From Panulirus ornatus (taxonomy: Eukaryota > Arthropoda > Malacostraca > Decapoda > Palinuridae): DNA of 64,000 nt. Where the stretch lies: assembly GCF_036320965.1 (NCBI RefSeq), contig NC_092234.1, positions 33,694,203 to 33,758,202 on the forward strand, given 5' to 3'. The notes under the pieces are model-generated. The model was not told the DNA's origin. It was given only the letters and a program-made list of their open reading frames with translations, and did not search any database. Every line of letters begins with the position of its first letter. Position 1 is the first letter of the stretch. Below are positions 12,301 through 25,368 of the stretch, piece after piece. The position numbers were made by a program, and so were the translations under genes.

Positions 12301-12970
12301 ACACCCCCAATACCCCCAAACCATTTCCCAAACCCAAAAACACCCTTTCAATTTTCCCACACTCCCCTCCCAAACCAAACCACTTTCCTACCACCACACT
12401 CCCATTACCCCCCACCTCCCATCACAAACCAAATCCCTACAACCACAAAAAATTTAAACCACTACACCCCCCCCTAGAAACCAACCCCTCTACCACCACA
12501 TTCCTTTAACACCACCCCTTCCCCTTTAACCAAATTATTCCCCCTACCCCACATCCCCCCCCCCAACAAACATTTCCCCTACCACCATACCACACTCTCT
12601 TAACACCTTTACCACCACACTCTCCTCACAAACACCCCCCCTACTACCTTACTCCCTACCACCACATTCCTATACCATCACAACTTCCCTATCACCATAC
12701 CAAAACTGTCTTAAAAAATTTCCCACCACCACCCCCCCTATCCCCCACACTTCCCTTCGACAACACTCCCCCCCTCCCACCCCCAACCCCCGCCCCCCAA
12801 TCATACGTCCCCTTCCCCTACATTTCCCTTATCGCCACAAACTCCCGCCCACCACCATATTCTCTCACCACCGCAATCCTTTACCAATATTCTGGTGTTC
12901 AAAAAATTTCCACCGGGGGGTTTCCTCTCTTACCTTCTCGGGACCAAATTTTGCCCTATGACCATTCATA
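9370..12970. repeat. C-rich low-complexity DNA of doubtful sequence quality
   Basis: Plus-strand C and A homopolymer runs dominate. The 29-bp repeat of the preceding array remains visible to about 9850 but with stretched homopolymers. At 10350-10620 a CCACCCATCATCCCCTCCCC repeat (period about 20) is cleaner. Between 10640 and 11680 there is less repetitive sequence without recognised genes; a GGTTCGAATCC polymerase III B-box-like motif at ~10713 is isolated. From 11690 to 12900 C-rich repeats of the TCCCCTACCACCACACGC kind continue. Confidence 0.7.
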
Positions 12971-12983
12971 AAATCCTGTTTTC

Positions 12984-12984
<1 letters not shown>

Positions 12985-13017
<33 letters not shown>

Positions 13018-14195
13018 TTTTGTCGCTTTTCCCCCGGGCTTTTTGCGGGGTAGAAAAAGGGAAACCCAAAAACGAAAAAAAGGGCCCAAAACCCCACCCC
13101 CATACACATGAATAACATACTCCACACACCAAATAACATACCTACACATTTTCCCCTTTTTTTAAACCCCAGACGCTTCACTGCCTTTTTCCCAATCCAC
13201 TGAAAAGCACGTCCCCCCCCGGGAAAAAACCAAAATCGCCCCCAATTTCCCACTAAAAAATTCCTTGCCCCCCTTTTCCCACCCTCCGGCATGTTGGGGG
13301 GCCCCGATCACAAAAAAATTTTTTTAAAAAACCCCCATTTTTTCCACCCCCAATTTGGTCTCCCCTTCTCCTCGTTTCCCTCCATCCCCCGACAAAAATA
13401 TATCCTCTTGGGTAAATTTCTTTTCCTCACTCTTTCTTCCATGTGCCCAAACCTTTTCAAAAAAACCCCCTTTTCTGCCTCTCAACCACGCTTTTTTATT
13501 TTTCCCCAAAATCTCTCTTACCCTTACGTTACTTACTCCATCAAACCACCTCACAAACCCCACATTGTCCCCCAAACAACTCATTTCCAGGGACATCCAT
13601 CCTCCTGCGCACAACTCTATCCATAGCCCACCCTGGGAACCAACAAAAATTGTTGGGAAACCCCTAATTTCCCCAAACATACCCATTTTTGCTTTCCGAG
13701 ATAATGTTTTCGACTTCCCACATTCTTCAAGCTCCCCGAATTTTTCCCCCCCCTTCCCCCCCCCTATTATCCACTTCCGCTTCCCCGGGGTTTCCCTCCC
13801 CCGCCAGATTTCCCCCCCAGAATCTAAAACACCTTTACTTCCTCCCGTTTTTTTTCCATTCAAACTCACCCCCCAATTGACTTGAAACCCCCAACCCCCA
13901 CTGTACCTAATAACCTTCCCTTTTTCACATTTACTCTTTAAATTTCTTTTTCCACACAAAATTTAAACCCAAACTCAGTCACCCAGCTTCCCCAGTTTCT
14001 CACATGAAAACAGCCACCACGCTGTAAAAACAGCGAACAACAACTGACTCACTTCCCAAGCTCCTCAACCCCAACAGCTTATACCCTTTCCCCCCCTTTT
14101 TAAAACTCTTGGGATTCACCTCCCTAACAACCCCATCCATAAACAAATTAAAAAAAACCAAGGAGACATCACCCACCCCTGCCGCAAGCCTACAA
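12985..14195 (-). pseudogene. RTE-like copy, heavily corrupted
   Basis: After a ~32-nt T run, the minus strand holds an RTE copy running from the 3' tail (13017 onwards) through the C-terminal region to the NVGLRQG area near 14190. Segments such as the NNNGCTTTCCGAGATAATG block (13690-13710) match other copies exactly, whereas neighbouring bases are replaced by homopolymers (for example CCCGCGTTAGCGAGG became CCCGGGCTTTTTGCGGGG). The frame is destroyed. The error pattern suggests poor consensus as much as evolutionary decay. Confidence 0.75.
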
Positions 14196-14469
14196 ATTTA
14201 ACTTTTATTTATAAAAATTCTGCTTTTTTCCCCCGCCCCCCATTATCCCCTTTGACTTGCATTCCCGTTCCTTACATTCCTCGCCTCTTTCCTCTCCAGC
14301 CCATTTCTACAAACGTAAGTATTCCTCTGTCCGCTTTGGATATGTCAAACATAATTTCCCTTTATCAAAATGCTCCCAAACCTCCAGGCTTGGCCCAAAA
14401 ACGAAATTTTTCCTAGATTTTTCCCTAACCCCCAAAACCCCCAAATTTTTTTCGATCCCTTTTTCAAAA

Positions 14470-14700
14470 AGACTTCCTCTATCCTCTAAATCTTGGTCAA
14501 TCTATTCTCACACAGGCTTCCTCTATCCTCCAAATCATGATCAATCTATTCTCTCATAGACTTCCTTTACCCTCCAAATATTGGTCCCAAACTATTTCCC
14601 ACATGGACGCCGTATCCCCCAAATTTTTGGTCATCAATCTCTCATAGAGGACTTCCTCCACCCTCCAAAAAACTTTAAAACAATCTATTCTCCCCCAAAA
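14470..14700. repeat. 44-bp minisatellite
   Basis: CTTCCTCTATCCTCCAAAT-type unit with starts at 14473, 14517 and 14561 (44 bp apart), plus two weaker copies to ~14700. The flanks (14200-14470 and 14700-15230) are CT-rich with no recognisable gene. Confidence 0.75.
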
Positions 14701-15260
14701 ATCCCTCTATTTTTTTAAACGGAAACGGCAAACAGTCAATTTTTCCCAATCCCAAATTTTCCCCTTATTTTCTTTTTTTTCCCCCCATCTTTTTTCTGAC
14801 CAACCAGTCCCACTCTATTATTCTTAAGCCCTATAATTCTCTGTCTGGTCTCTTGGGGTCATATTTTGTACACATTCACTTGTGCTTCCTAATGTGTATT
14901 TCCTCACACTTGACTCCCGACCGTCTTTCTCACGTCACTTCCTCTACGTATGTGTACGTACTCTCTCCTCTTTCATCTCCTCACTCCCCCCCCCCTCTCA
15001 CCCTTTTGCCCCCATCAAACCCCTTTTGTTTTTTTTGGGTTTAGGGGGCCTTTTGGGCTTCATGTTATTTCTACATATTCTTTTAACATTCTCTCTCTCC
15101 CCTCTCAACTCCCCTCCCTCTCCTCACTCTCTCCCCCCTCTCGCCTTTGGGGGAAAATATCCTCCCCGGGCCCCCTTTCTTTTTTTTCCCTTTTTGGAAA
15201 AAAAAAAAAAAGCGGGGGAGGATTTCCTTTTTAAATAAATAATAATATATTTTTTTTTTT

Positions 15261-15493
15261 TTTTTCAAAAATTTCCCATTTCCCGCGTTAGCGAGGTGGG
15301 GGTTTCAGAACAAGAACGGGCCATTGGGGGAAAAACCCCACCGGGCCCCCCTTCTCTGTTCCTTCTTTTGGAAAATTAAAAAAAAAATTTGGAGGGGAGG
15401 ATTTCCAGCCCCCCCTCCCCCTTTCCCCTTTTTTGTCCCTTTACACACGCAGGGAAAAACGTGGGGAAATATTCTTTTCCCCTACCCCAGGGT
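15261..15493 (-). mobile_element. Non-autonomous RTE head-tail element (copy 1, corrupted)
   Basis: On the minus strand this runs from a CCCTGGGG-like head (15493) to a CCTCGCTAACGCGGGAAATGG tail (15275-15300), the same layout as the clean copies at 41291-41527 and 44516-44748. It carries homopolymer-type errors. T-rich sequence lies on one side and TA-rich sequence (15497-15536) on the other. Confidence 0.7.
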
Positions 15494-15699
15494 AAAATAA
15501 ATATATATAATATATAATTATATATATTATTATATGGAAATCCCGGGTTTTATCCCACGCTGGGTTTGTATGTTAATGGTTGCGCGTTTCTTATCAAATA
15601 TTTCGTAGGGGGAGAGAGAGAGGAGAGGAGAAGAGAGAGAAGAGAAGAGAATTTCCCAGATCCGTCAAGGGAATTCACACTACTACCACATACCTCACT

Positions 15700-17038
<1,339 letters not shown>

Positions 17039-17040
17039 CC

Positions 17041-18020
17041 TACACGACCTTTCATCAAGGCCCACAGATCACAGCGTGAAGGCCTCTGGTATGTAGATGA
17101 CCTCACAGTCACATCAGTGCAGGCCAGCAGTACCCGTGCGACAACATCATGCAACACTACACCACACGATGAGAACACCTGCTCAGCCTGGAGGGAATGT
17201 GTGCATCACCTCACAGCTCTACCGTCACTCCCCTCACCCCTGGCAGTCCAGTTTGTTCTAACCAGGTCTTCCTGAATGATCTTCACCTGCACTAGGCATC
17301 ATACATGACACACACATGATTGTAACTCCCTACACCATGATCATGAACACACAGGCCATAAACAACATAAACGTCTTCAAAATACTTAATGGCACTGTTT
17401 TTGGACGTGTTGAAGAATCGCTCAGGGGGTCTTTCACGAGCAGTTCATCTACCACACCCTAAACAATGCTCCAACTGCCTAGACACCCATCCCATCAGGA
17501 GCAATACACCAAATCTGCAAACCACAGAAGCCCAAGCACTTAGAACCATCACCGACTGCCTAGCAGACACAAAAATCTCGCCTCAAAATGAGTGGCGCTC
17601 AGATCTTCGCAACAGCACAAAACCTTATTCACTCAAACCATTCCACAGCCAACCACTAAACCCCCATGCAGGAACATAAGATTTTGCCGAGCCTCATACT
17701 TTGGAAGCAAATACTCAATCCATCCCCCTCCCAACACCATCCCCCAACATACTCAACAACAGAGCATGAACTGTACTTAACCAACTGACCTGACAGGCAG
17801 TGAGCGACCTCCCTCCTAACCCAATTCTAAATGCCACCCCACCAAGAGACACAACCATCTGAAACCACACTCCTGGGCTGGGCACGAGTCGCTCTTTCCC
17901 TTCGATGTGCAGGACGCCACCCATCTCGCCATGCAAACATGGTATCAACATATGACGCGACCACCCATGTCCACGCTACAGGGAGCACAATGACGTCACT
18001 GAAAACAAACTGCTAAAAAA
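17041..18020 (+). pseudogene. Second non-LTR retrotransposon, RT remnant
   Basis: Frames on the plus strand give GLWYVDDLTVTS (RT active-site block, ~17083-17118), then FKILNGTVFGRVEESL (~17375-17420), KMSGAQIFATAQN (~17585-17620) and a PNSILNA-like stretch with SLPR-type remnants to ~18000. Order and motifs fit the RT and C-terminal region of a Jockey/I-type LINE common in arthropods, different from the RTE family. Stops and frameshifts are frequent. A related piece is at 43520-43760. Clade assignment is tentative. Confidence 0.55.
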
Positions 18021-18029
18021 CTGAGGGCT

Positions 18030-18709
18030 GCGTTACCTAGGAGAGCAAAAATGGGTATGTTTGAAGGAAAAGTGGTTCCAACATGTCATATGGTTACGAG
18101 GAGTGGGCTATCGAGTTGAGAGGTGGAGAGTAGATGTGTTGGAAATCAAATGTTTGAGGACAATATGTGGTGTGAGGTGGTCTGATCGAGTAAGTAATGA
18201 AAGAGTGAGAGAGATATGTGATAAGAAAAAGAGTGTGGTTGAGAGAACAGAAAAGGGTGTGTGGAAATGGTTTGGTCACATGGAGAGAATGAGAGGAAAG
18301 GTTGACAAAGAGGATATATGTGTCAGAGGTGGAGGGAACAAGGAGAAGCGGGAGACCAAATTAGAGGTGGAAGGATGGAGTGAAAAAGATTTTGAGAGAT
18401 CGAGTCCTGAACATACAGGAGGGTGAAAGGCATGCAAGGAAAAGAGTTAATTGGAACGGTGTGCTGTCAATGGACTCAACCAGGGCATATGAAGCGTCTG
18501 GAGCAAACCATGGAGAGGTCTGTGGGGCGTGGATGTGGAAAGGGAGCTGTGGTTTCGGTACATTACACATGACAGCTAGAGAATTAGTGTGAACGAATGT
18601 GGCCTTTTTGTCTTTTCCTGGCACTACCTCGCTGGAGGGGGGAGGGGGATGCAGTTTCCTTTGTGGCAGGGTGGCAACAGTTATGGATGAAGGCAGCAAG
18701 TATGAATAT
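18030..18709 (+). pseudogene. RTE C-terminal region plus long-type 3' UTR
   Basis: 5'-truncated RTE copy starting within the KAKMGMFEG block. The frame 18061-18426 retains VDVLEIKCLRTICGVRWSDRVSN and WKWFGHMERM, then a frameshift puts the RPNWRWKDGVKK equivalent out of frame. The 3' UTR is the long type (GTGGGGCGTGGATGTGGAAAGGG, CATTACACATGACAGC, GTGTGGCAGGGTGGCAACAG) and stops at (TA)n before the terminal tail, so the extreme 3' end is missing. Confidence 0.8.
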
Positions 18710-18711
18710 AC

Positions 18712-18791
<80 letters not shown>
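18710..18791. repeat. (TA)n microsatellite
   Basis: TA array separating two same-orientation RTE copies. Confidence 0.95.
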
Positions 18792-18792
<1 letters not shown>

Positions 18793-18796
18793 TATA

Positions 18797-19735
18797 CGTG
18801 TGAGAAACTGCAGAAGCTGGTGACTGAGTTTGGAAAAGTGTGTGGAAGAAGAAAGTTAAGAGTAAATGTGAATAAGAGCAAGGTTATTAGGTACAGTAGG
18901 GTTGAGGGTCAAGTCAATTGGGAGGTGAGTTTGAATGGAGAAAAACTGGAGGAAGTGAAGTGTTTTAGATATCTGGGAGTGGATCTGGCAGCGGATGGAA
19001 CCATGGAAGCGGAATTGGATCATAGGGTGGGGGAGGGGGCGAAAATCCTGGGGGCCTTGAAGAATGTGTGGAAGTCGAGAACATTATCTCGGAAAGCAAA
19101 AATGGGTATGTTTGAAGGAATAGTGGTTCCAACAATGTTGTATGGTTGCGAGGCGTGGGCTATGGATAGAGTTGTGCGCAGGAGGATGGATGTGCTGGAA
19201 ATGAGATGTTTGAGGACAATGTGTGGTGTGAGGTGGTTTGATCGAGTGAGTAACGTAAGGGTAAGAGAGATGTGTGGAAATAAAAAGAGCGTGGTTGAGA
19301 GAGCAGAAGAGGGTGTTTTGAAGTGGTTTGGGCACATGGAGAGGATGAGTGAGGAAAGATTGACCAAGAGGATATATGTGTCGGAGGTGGAGGGAACAAG
19401 GAGAAGAGGGAGACCAAATTGGAGGTGGAAAGATGGAGTGAAAAAGATTTTGTGTGATCGGGGCCTGAGCATGCAGGAGGGTGAAAGGAGGGCAAGGAAT
19501 AGTGAATTGGAGCGATGTGGTATACCGGGGTTGACGTGCTGTCAGTGGATTGAAGCAGGGCATGTGAAGCGTCTGGGGTAAACCATGGAAAGCTGTGTAG
19601 GTATGTATATTTGCGTGTGTGGACGTATGTATATACATGTGTATGGGGGGGGCCATTTCTTTCGTCTGTTTCCTTGCGCTACCTCGCAAACGCGGGAGAC
19701 AGCGACAAAGTATAATAAAAAAAAAATAAGTATAC
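18797..19735 (+). mobile_element. RTE-like LINE, 5'-truncated, well preserved
   Basis: Begins at TGTGAGAAACTGCAGAAGCT directly after (TA)n. The open frame (18820-19581, about 253 codons from the first Met, open upstream to ~18800) covers the RT thumb (VNVNKSKVIRYSR), YLGVDLAADGTM, MFEGIVVPTMLYGCEAWAMD, GVRWFDRVSN, LKWFGHMERM and GRPNWRWKDGVKK. One small deletion (AATAGTGAATTGG for AATAGAGTGAATTGG) alters the last residues. The 3' UTR is the short type and ends TTGCGCTACCTCGCAAACGC-GGGAGACAGCGACAAAGTATAATAAA. Nearly identical to 58765-59706, suggesting youth. Confidence 0.88.
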
Positions 19736-19765
19736 GTCTGAGTATGTATATGTACGTATACGTTG

Positions 19766-19769
<4 letters not shown>

Positions 19770-19831
<62 letters not shown>
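19770..19831. repeat. (TA)n microsatellite
   Basis: TA array between the tail of a plus-strand RTE and the tail of a minus-strand RTE, so the two 3' ends face each other across it. Confidence 0.95.
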
Positions 19832-19832
<1 letters not shown>

Positions 19833-19857
19833 TTTATTCATTATACTTTGTCGCTGT

Positions 19858-20244
19858 CTACCGCGTTAGCGAGGTAGCGCAAGGAAACAGACGAAAGAAT
19901 GGCCCAACACACAAACATACACATGTATATACATACACGCCCACACACGCACATTTCAACGTATACATGCATATACATAAACAGACATATACATATATAC
20001 ACATGTCATATGCATACTTGCTGCCTTCATCCATTCCGTCGCCACCCCGCCACATATGAAATGGAACCAGCGATGTTTCATCAGCGAACAACTGACTCAC
20101 TTCCCAAGCCCTCCCATCCACAACAGACTGCTTACTTGTCCCTCTCTCCAAAACTCTTACATTCACCTCCCTAACAACCCCATCCATAACCAAATTAAAC
20201 AACCATGGAGACATTACGCACCCCTGCCGCAAACCGACATTCAC
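19858..20244 (-). pseudogene. RTE RT palm fragment
   Basis: Minus-strand frame with NVGLRQGCVMSPWLFNLVMDG, then EVSQLFADETSLV, where the catalytic FADD block reads FADE after a small deletion, so the active site is damaged. It then runs into 3' UTR sequence because of the deletion. Confidence 0.7.
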
Positions 20245-21226
20245 TGAGAACCAATCACTCTCCTCTCTTCTTACTCATACACATGCCATACATTCTCGAT
20301 AAAAACTTTTCACTGCTTCTAGCAACTTACCTCCCACACCATATAAATACCTTCCACAGAGCATCTCTATCAACTCTATCATATGCCTTCATCAGATCCA
20401 TAAATTTCTCACATACATTCTTCAAAGCAAACACCTGATCCACACATCCTCTACCACTTCTGAAACCGCACTGCTCTTCCCCAATCTGATGCTCTGTACA
20501 TGCCTTCACCCTCCCAATCAATACCCTCCCATATAATTTCCCAGGAATACTCTACAAACTTATACCTCTGTAATTTGAGCACTCACCTTTATCCCCTTTG
20601 CCTTTGTACAATGGCACTATGCAAGCATTCCGCCAATTCTCAGGCACTTCACCATGAACCATACATACCCTGAATATCCTCACCATCAGTCAACAACAGT
20701 CACAACCTTTTTTAATAAATTCCACTGCAATACCATCCAAAACCGCTGCCTTGCCGGCTTTCATCTTCCGCAAAACTTTGATTACCTCCTCTATTTACCA
20801 AACCATTCTCCCTGACCCTCTCACTTCGCAATGCACCTCGCCCAAAACACCCTATATCTGCCATTCTATCATCAAACACATTTAGCTTACCTTCAAAATA
20901 CTCACTCCATCTCCCTCTCACTTCACCGCTACTTATCACCTCCCCATTAGCCCCCTTCACCGATGTTCCCATTTGTTCTCTTGTCTTACGCTCTTAATTT
21001 ACCTACTTCCAAAACATATTTTCATTCTCCCTAAAATTTAACGATACTCTCTCACCCAACTCTCATTTGAACTCTTTTTCACCTCTTGCACCTTTCTCTT
21101 GACCTCCTGCCTCTTTCTTTTATACATCTCCCAGTCATTTGCTCTATTTCCCTGCAAAAATCGTCCAAATGCCTCTCTCTTCCCTTTCACTAACAATCTT
21201 ACTTCTTCATCCCACCACTCACTGCC

Positions 21227-21505
21227 CTACCTAATCTGCCCACCTCCCACGCTTCTCATGCCACAAGCATCTTTTGCGCAAGCCATCACTGCTTCCCTAA
21301 ATACATCCCATTCCTCCACCACTCCCCTTACGTCATTTGCTCTCACCTTTTTCCATTCTGCACTCAATCTCTCCCGGTACTTCCTCACACAAGACTCCTT
21401 TCCAAGCTCACTTACTCTCACCACTCTCTTCACCCCAACATTTTCTCTTCTTTTCTGAAAACCTCTACAAATCTTCACCGCCTCCACAAGATAATGATCA
21501 GACAT
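21227..21505 (-). pseudogene. RTE endonuclease C-terminus and linker
   Basis: 92-codon minus-strand frame beginning MSDHYLVEA (the final catalytic SDH motif of the EEP endonuclease), then the basic linker region with VSELGKESC, EWKKVRAND and MRSVGGGQIR. Upstream endonuclease sequence is replaced by the inverted segment. Confidence 0.75.
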
Positions 21506-21605
21506 CCCTGAGAGATCTATACATAATCATACGTATGTAAGTAAGAGAGATGGCCAGAGAGCGTTATTGGATTACGTGTTAATTGATAGGCACGTGAAAG
21601 AGAGA

Positions 21606-21609
<4 letters not shown>

Positions 21610-21673
<64 letters not shown>
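21610..21673. repeat. (TA)n microsatellite
   Basis: TA array abutting the inverted end of the preceding RTE. The next 1.75 kb (21674-23420) looks like unique AT-rich DNA; I recognise no gene, RNA or repeat in it. Confidence 0.95.
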
Positions 21674-21679
<6 letters not shown>

Positions 21680-23424
21680 CAAGATACCGTTATCCAAGTT
21701 AATATGGCAATCAAAAAATTCTGACACAGCAGATCACAATGACGACCGGGGTAAACGTTATGTCTCAAATGGGCTTACCCAAATGTCGGGAGCTTCAATC
21801 AGTTTCGCCGATTACATTGGAAGAAGAAAGCCTACAACTATAGACACAAACGAAGACAAACCGCAAGGCAGTTTTTAGTGGTAATCCCTGCCTGGTCTTC
21901 GGTCTTAAGTAAGATTTCTGCCAGTCAAGGGCTCCGTGGGGGCATTGGCTTTAATTGGAAATCTGGAGTCGGTAATTAATTGGATTTGTCATGATTAGCG
22001 GCCGATGGTTCATGATCGTTACGCCGTGTTCGGTGAGCATCGTTCACCTGGCTACACTAGCAGTTGCCAAACATACATTGCAGCAATGAGGTTTAATAGT
22101 TTTAATGTTATTACGATAAACAAAGAAGTCAATTCATCCATGATGTATACATGTCCTCACCATAAAGATGTGAAATTCAAAAATATAAAGAAGGAGATCA
22201 AACTAGGACACAGAAAATAATATGGACGTATCCAGTCCACAAGAATGATAAGAAATGGCATTTTCTCCTTTCAAGACTCCTCGACCACAAGCAATTTTCT
22301 GGAACGACGGTGAAATAAACTGGAACGTGAATTCCAGGCGAGAGACGTGGGATTTGTAGAGTATCAGCCTGCAACTTGTGAGACTAATTCATTTACACCA
22401 CTGACGCCGCACAAAATTAATAGCAGACCAGAGTATTTACAAAACTTACAATTAATCTCCGCTTGTCAGTGTTGTACAACCAGCGTCATTATGTATTCTT
22501 CCTCGAATCTAATTTGCATTGATAATAGATTCATTTGTTATTCAAAATTTCCGTTAATTATCTCCATCTAGTGTACTGTTCGAAAGATTTCCCAAGGGTG
22601 AAAAAAAAAAATTAGATAAGTTTAGATGAGTATGCCATGAACCTTATCCAAGTTTTCTCTGGTGTATCAATGTTCCGGCACTCAACAATACTAGAGCGAC
22701 CAACGTCACAATTTACAATTTGTTTCACAAATGGAATAGGCAGGATCTTAAAATTACAAGCAACTGTAAGTACAGTATAATAAATGGGGACTGGAGGAGG
22801 CAACGAATTGACAGACTTAGTTCTGTGTCGTTAAATTCCTTAGCTTCAACACGAATTATTATAAAATCGTGAAGCGCTGTAATCATAAACTGTTGCAAAT
22901 ATTGATTTTGGCCCCACTGTTTCTATGACCTAGTATGAATTTTCATGAAAACTATCACTAGTGAAGTCCAATCGAATCAGAATTAAATTACGGTTGTAAA
23001 ACTAAGTAATGAATGTTCATGTTTTGTTATGCTATTTGTAAATGACAGACTTAGGCTTATTCAGGGACAACTGGGTATACGATAGGAATTAATTTGTTAT
23101 CCATTCAATAATCTAGTAAAGACATATACATAATTTTTAATCACTGCACATCAAAAACAAGAATATACAATAAGGTATTTACAATCATTTTATATAAAAC
23201 CACTACTTTCGAAAGATCATAGCAATATGTATACATAGAGGTTTTAGGTTTGCAAGCCTAATTACCTTCCTCATAGGTCGATGACCATTAAATCCAACAA
23301 ACATGGGGGATTAAATGCACTTAAGAATTTGACAAAATGTGAGCAGGAGCATTTTCATTTTCATGGTTACATACATAACGTAATGAGAATAAACATTCCA
23401 GGTTTTCATTCCTTTAAAGCGTGA

Positions 23425-24815
23425 CCCATATGGCCAACAGCCAGAGAAACCATCACCCACCTCGCTAACAGCCAGATAAAGCATCACCCACCTCACCAAC
23501 AGCCAGAGAAAGCATCACCCACCTCGCCAACAGCCAGAAAAAGTATCAACCACCTCACCAACAGCCATAGAAAGCATCACCCACATTGCCAGCAGCCAGA
23601 GAAAGCATCAACCACCTCGCCAACAGCCAGAGAAAGCATAAACCATCTCACCAACAGCCAGAGAAAGCATCACCCACCTCGCCAACAGCCAGAGATTGCA
23701 TCACCCACCTCGTCAACAGCTAGGGAAAGCATCACCCACCTCACCAACAGCCAGAGAAAGCATCAACCACTTCGCCAACAGCTAAGGAAAGCATCAACCA
23801 CCTCGCCAACAGCCAGAGAAAGCATCAACCACCTCTCCAACAGCCAAAGATAGCATCATCTACCTCGCCAACAGCCAGAGAAAGCATTATCCACCTCGCC
23901 AACACCCAGGGAAAGCATCAACCACCTCGCCAACAGCCAGAGAAAGCATAAACCATCTCACCAACAGCCAGAGAAAGCATCACCCACCTCGCCAACAGCC
24001 AGAGAAAGCATCACCCACCTCGCCAACACCCAGGGAAAGCATCAACCACCTCACCAACAGCCAGAGAAAGCATCAACCACTTCGCCAACAGCTAAGGAAA
24101 GCATCAACCACCTCGCCAACAGCCATAGAAAGCATCAACCACCTCTCCAACAGCCAGATAGCATCATCCACCTCACCAACAGCCAGAGAAAGCATCATCC
24201 ACCTAGCCAACAGCCAGAGCAAGCACTGTCCACCACGCCAACATCCAGGGAAAGCATCAACCACCCCGCTAACAGCCAGAGAAATCATCATCCACCTCGC
24301 CAACAGCCTGAGAAAGCATCATCCATCTTGCCAACAACCAGAGAAAACATCATCCACCTCGCCATCAACCAGAACAAACATTATCCACCTCGCCAACAGC
24401 CATAGAAAGCACCAACCACCTCGTTACAGCTAGAACAAGCATTACCCACCTCGCCAACAGCCAGAGAAAGCATCGACCACCTCGACAACAGCCAGAGAAG
24501 CATCAATCACCTCACCAACAGCCAGAGAAATTATCATCCACCTCGCCAACAGCCTGAGAAAGCATCATCCACCTCACCAACAGCCAGAAAAATTATCATC
24601 CACCTCGCCAACAGCCTGAGAAAGCATCATCCACCTATCCAACAGCCAGAGAAAGTATCAACCACCTCGCCAACAGCCAGGGAAAGCACTACCCATCTCG
24701 CCAACAGCCAGAGAAAGCATCATCCACCTCCCCAACAGCCAGAGAAACCACCACCCACCTCGTCAACAGCCAGAGCAAGCACTATCCACCTCGCCAACAA
24801 GTCTCCTCTCTGCCC
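23425..24815. repeat. 31-bp minisatellite with higher-order structure
   Basis: Unit CCACCTCGCCAACAGCCAGA-GAAAGCATCAC, 31 bp, about 45 copies. Variant units repeat at a distance of exactly 310 bp: AGAAAGCATAAACC at 23631 and 23941, TTCGCCAACAGCTAAGG at 23771 and 24081, ACCTCTCCAACAGCC at 23831 and 24141. So a ten-unit block was duplicated in tandem. The minus strand gives a LAVGEVVDAF-like periodic frame, which is not a gene. Confidence 0.93.
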
Positions 24816-25272
24816 CCGAGTAAACTGAAGACTAAAACCGTGTTCTGTTGAACTTGACAACATTACCGACGATCAGTGCTGGATGATATAATGTGCTCCT
24901 CATCACACTGAGACACGAAAAGCCGGGAAAATAGACAATATTGATAACAAGAGTCAATGAAAACTAACAAACAGAAAAATAAATTCAGGAATAAAGATAA
25001 AACTCCATCTGATCTGGAGAAAAGAATATAAATATCAAGATGACAGCGACGGCGGAAGCATCCCTGGCCCAGGGTTATATACAGCCAGTCTAGCAGTTCA
25101 GAACGTCAACCTTCAGATTGTGTATACACCAACATAAGGAAAATGACGAGTGGAGGAGAAATATCCTCGGCAAAGGAGTTAGTCTACCTCCTGTGTAAAC
25201 AGCTGCAGTGTGTTCCTATGAGTCAGTTCCTGGTGGCGAGTGGATTTCTACAGCAAATAAATGTGCATCTTC

Positions 25273-25368
25273 TAACTCGCGTAATTCAATGGTATGCTGT
25301 CTTACTCCCCCTTGTCTTTTAACTCACGTAATTCAGTGGTATGTTGTCTTACTCCCACTTGTCTTCTG
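25273..25368. repeat. 47-bp tandem duplication
   Basis: AACTCGCGTAATTCAATGGT and its near copy AACTCACGTAATTCAGTGGT are 47 bp apart. The surrounding 24816-26090 region shows no recognised gene. Confidence 0.8.

Larger units (their letters stand above)
19838..21610 (-). mobile_element. RTE-like LINE with internal deletion and inverted 5' segment
   Basis: Minus-strand copy. The long-type 3' UTR (19838-20058) joins directly to the FADDTAL area (20070-20095), so the C-terminal third of the RT is deleted. Upstream follow NVGLRQGCVMSP (~20220), QCGFRSGRGCVDQVF (~20460), the KAGKAAGLDGI equivalent (~20750), the inter-domain region, and MSDHYLVEA of the endonuclease (~21500). At 21510 the strand switches: 21510-21610 reads DGQRALLDYVLIDRHVKERLL on plus, the segment normally just upstream of SDHYLVEA, with about 30 nt missing between them. 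The outer end meets (TA)n. This is a twin-priming structure. Confidence 0.85.

Noticed and set aside
23425..24815. CRISPR-like regular array
   Set aside because: The whole 31-bp unit repeats with no unique spacers, and the sequence is eukaryotic. It is a minisatellite.
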